Assembly (NCBI GenBank): GCA_023416585.1
Contig: JAEZHM010000040.1
Coordinates: 124,001-188,000 of the forward strand
Source of the DNA: Bacillota bacterium
GTDB lineage: Bacteria; Bacillota; Clostridia; Christensenellales; Aristaeellaceae
Length of the DNA stretch: 64,000 nt
Direction: 5' to 3'
Below are positions 62,138 through 64,000 of this stretch, in pieces; position 1 is the stretch's first letter, and every line of letters starts with the position of its first letter. The translations under genes were made by a program, and so were the position numbers. Below the pieces are notes generated by a model, which did no database searches, was not told where the DNA came from, and saw only the letters and a list, made by a program, of their open reading frames with translations.

Positions 62138-63013
62138 ATGGATAATCAGCGCAAATCCTTTCAGCCTGTCGGATATTTCCCGGAGAAGGAGCGGCCCGAA
62201 ACCCGAGGGGATGAAAGGCATTCCCTCAGGTTCAGAGGGCTTGTTTTTGCGTTGTGTGCTTTTCTTGTTCTGTCTTCGGTTGTCCTTGTTTCAAAACTAT
62301 TGGAATACCGTGATGCTGCCGTCGAATATGAAGCCATCGCCATAGAGATGAACACCACGCCTTCCCCTGCCGAAAAAACACCGCCTCCCATGCCTGCCCG
62401 GGCAGCCGCTTTACCCGCCCATACGGCCATCCCCGACATGACGCCCACCGTGTATTACAATCGGGATATGCTTATGCTCAAGGGGAAGAACAGCGATACG
62501 GTAGCGTATTTGGACATCCCCGACACCAACATACAGTATCCTGTGGTGCGTGGGAAAGACAACAGCTATTATACGTCCCATACGTTTTCAAAAAAGAAAA
62601 ACGCCAGCGGCGCAATTTTCATGGACTGCTGGAATGGTGTTGACCTCACCGACTTCAACATTGTGCTCTACGGACACAATATGAAGGATGGCAGCATGTT
62701 TCACGAGCTGCTGCAGTACAGGAAAACAGCCTTTATGAAGGAGCACCGTCAGATCGTGCTCACCGGCCTTCACGAAAGAAAAAGCTTTCTGATATTCTCC
62801 GCCTATACTTGCGATAGCGGAACCGATGTGCGGGGTTTTCGATACGATACGGTGGAGGAAAGGCAAGCCTTTTTAAACGTGCTGGCAAACCGGTCGGATA
62901 TCGGCGGAGGGGCGGTTACCCCCAATCCCCGGGAGCAGATCATTACATTGGTCACCTGCCGCGACAGAGGCGGGGAAGAGTATTTTGTGGTGCATGGGGC
63001 GCTGATAAAATAG
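62138..63013 (+). CDS. Class B-like sortase
   Basis: Membrane-anchored transpeptidase of 291 residues with one N-terminal helix (about 33-52), a Pro-rich linker, and a sortase beta-barrel from about 105. Catalytic His is in 'LYGHNM' (H180) and Cys in 'TLVTC' (C274). In most sortases an Arg stands just before the last strand ('R-F-V-V'); here the site reads 'EEYFVV', and the nearest Arg are R275 and R277, right after the Cys. Start ATG 62138 has GGGTGAAA upstream. It would attach the neighbouring surface protein, whose signal is 'MPQTG', to peptidoglycan. The class B call rests on the TLVTC context and length. Confidence 0.85.
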   Translation: MDNQRKSFQPVGYFPEKERPETRGDERHSLRFRGLVFALCAFLVLSSVVLVSKLLEYRDAAVEYEAIAIEMNTTPSPAEKTPPPMPARAAALPAHTAIPDMTPTVYYNRDMLMLKGKNSDTVAYLDIPDTNIQYPVVRGKDNSYYTSHTFSKKKNASGAIFMDCWNGVDLTDFNIVLYGHNMKDGSMFHELLQYRKTAFMKEHRQIVLTGLHERKSFLIFSAYTCDSGTDVRGFRYDTVEERQAFLNVLANRSDIGGGAVTPNPREQIITLVTCRDRGGEEYFVVHGALIK

Positions 63014-63114
63014 AGCGGAACCGTTTTAGGAACAATGCAATAATAGCCATGTGATCATGCTGCTATAAGAGGCGGCGCCTTCCTGATGGAGGGGATGCTA
63101 TGGCGCAAAGCTTC

Positions 63115-64000
63115 TTACCCTGTTATTTCCTGAATAGGCAACAGCAAATCAAGCTGCGTATCTTCCATTTTGGCACCGTTTTGCATTAAGTTGTAATAAT
63201 TTAATACTTCCTCAAAGCATGGCCCGTCGGCCTGTTTGTATTTTTCGCTTGCATTCACCCATTCGGTAAGCAAACGCCAGTCTTGAAAACTCCAATCTCT
63301 TAATACATGAGCGGCATATAAGCCTCCGCCAAAGGTCTTTTTGATTAAAGGGGCCTTTACTTCCATATCTGCTGGAATGGATACCCATGCCTCGTATGCT
63401 GTTGGAGTCACTCCAACTACGACTTTTAGATCTTTTCTGGAGCAGTCAAAACCCATCCCCCTGGCATCGGGTTTCATATTTAAGAGTCCAGTATCCCACA
63501 CAAATTGCTCTATCATGCTGGTGGCTTCCGGTCCCACACCGTATTCGGCTTTTCCCGAAAAGCAAGCGGCAGCTACTGTCATTGGCGGCAGATAAACGAT
63601 CCGTACGTCGCTGTCCCTTAGCATACTTAGGCTTTCATTTGCTTTGTTAAGGTCATCCATTGATTTTTCCTCCTGTAATGTGTTTTTTGAGAAGGATATG
63701 CTGTCCACAACAGCAAACACAGATTTATCGTCTAAATAATCAAGATGCAGATTCATATTTGCTTTTTCGTGCAATTCATGAACAAGACTAATGAGTATAG
63801 ACTTAACAGTTGATAAGGCTGTAATTTGCTCGTCCAACTCATTTATATTACGCTCGAATATCTCAATTACGCTCACGGCATCACTATTGCTGAATATCTC
63901 ACGGATTTGCTTAACAGGCACACGAAGTTTCCGTAGTATGATGATTTGTCTAAGCCGTCGTATAGCAGCTTCATCATAAACCCTGTAAGCATAATCTTCC
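63115..64000 (-). CDS. MerR-type regulator with GyrI-like ligand domain (5' end outside window)
   Basis: The frame is open to the right edge, so the N-terminus is cut off. The visible start has the MerR helix-turn-helix remainder ('YRVYDEAAIRRLRQI' and 'LRVPVKQIREIF'), followed by a coiled dimerisation helix (about 40-100 visible residues in) and a C-terminal GyrI-like effector-binding region ('RIVYLPPMTVAAACF', landmark 'YLPPMTVAAA'; 'YEAWVSIPADM'). Such proteins bind small hydrophobic or cationic drugs. An internal ATG at 63921 would drop the DNA-binding part and is not the real start. It is convergent with the sortase gene. Confidence 0.85.
   Translation of the reverse strand, partial: EDYAYRVYDEAAIRRLRQIIILRKLRVPVKQIREIFSNSDAVSVIEIFERNINELDEQITALSTVKSILISLVHELHEKANMNLHLDYLDDKSVFAVVDSISFSKNTLQEEKSMDDLNKANESLSMLRDSDVRIVYLPPMTVAAACFSGKAEYGVGPEATSMIEQFVWDTGLLNMKPDARGMGFDCSRKDLKVVVGVTPTAYEAWVSIPADMEVKAPLIKKTFGGGLYAAHVLRDWSFQDWRLLTEWVNASEKYKQADGPCFEEVLNYYNLMQNGAKMEDTQLDLLLPIQEITG

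Overview
The window reads as a chromosomal segment of a Bacillota (Clostridia-type) bacterium, possibly of a Christensenellales-like gut lineage (inference). The signs are strong AGGAGG ribosome-binding sites with frequent GTG/TTG starts, YesM/YesN and AgrC/LytTR-type two-component systems, MsmX-style sugar ABC transporters encoded without their own ATPase, a class B-like sortase, and sigma/anti-sigma pairs with membrane-anchored ectodomains. Most of the segment has mid-range to moderately high GC. Two stretches (about 16.5-20.5 kb and 49.7-52.4 kb) are clearly AT-rich and look acquired.

Layout. (1) 0.1-16.4 kb, plus strand: a carbohydrate cluster with two binding proteins, two permease pairs, an NHL/TPR/YIP1 membrane protein, a DUF5696 protein, an ArsR-type regulator and a secreted GH51 alpha-L-arabinofuranosidase; it points to use of arabinose-containing glycans. 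(2) 16.5-20.9 kb: an AT-rich islet with an unrecognised 208-residue protein, a TIR-like protein and a PD-(D/E)XK-like protein, with long imperfect direct repeats bracketing the last gene. It looks like a small defence-type cassette. (3) 20.9-28.1 kb, minus strand: a secreted metallophosphoesterase, a small secreted protein, a Cys-containing small ORF, a GHKL/LytTR two-component pair, a repeat-filled gap and an exported FMN-binding protein. (4) 28.3-35.2 kb, minus strand: a YesM/YesN-type system upstream of a sugar ABC transporter. (5) 35.4-44.9 kb, plus strand: two sigma/anti-sigma modules joined to three paralogous secreted proteins and an ABC-2 exporter. (6) 45.6-49.4 kb: a secreted CxxC protein, then a MarR regulator with a DHA2-type efflux pump carrying a very large insertion. 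(7) 49.7-52.3 kb, minus strand: an AT-rich ABC-2 exporter whose second permease is interrupted by one in-frame stop. (8) 52.6-57.3 kb, minus strand: a third sigma/anti-sigma operon with a secreted propeller/solute-binding-like protein. (9) 57.7-63.0 kb, plus strand: a response regulator with a SARP-type output, a 1015-residue surface protein with an internal sortase-like signal and nine InlB-like repeats, and a sortase. A MerR/GyrI-like regulator runs off the right edge.

How it fits together: the window is dominated by envelope sensing and surface functions. Sugar uptake is controlled by an ArsR-type regulator and by YesM/YesN. Three sigma/anti-sigma modules each carry secreted partner proteins, and two exporters and one efflux pump sit beside their likely regulators. 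Several families of palindromic intergenic repeats fill the gaps. No rRNA, tRNA, CRISPR array, complete insertion sequence or prophage was seen. Names rest on motif reading alone; no database search was possible.
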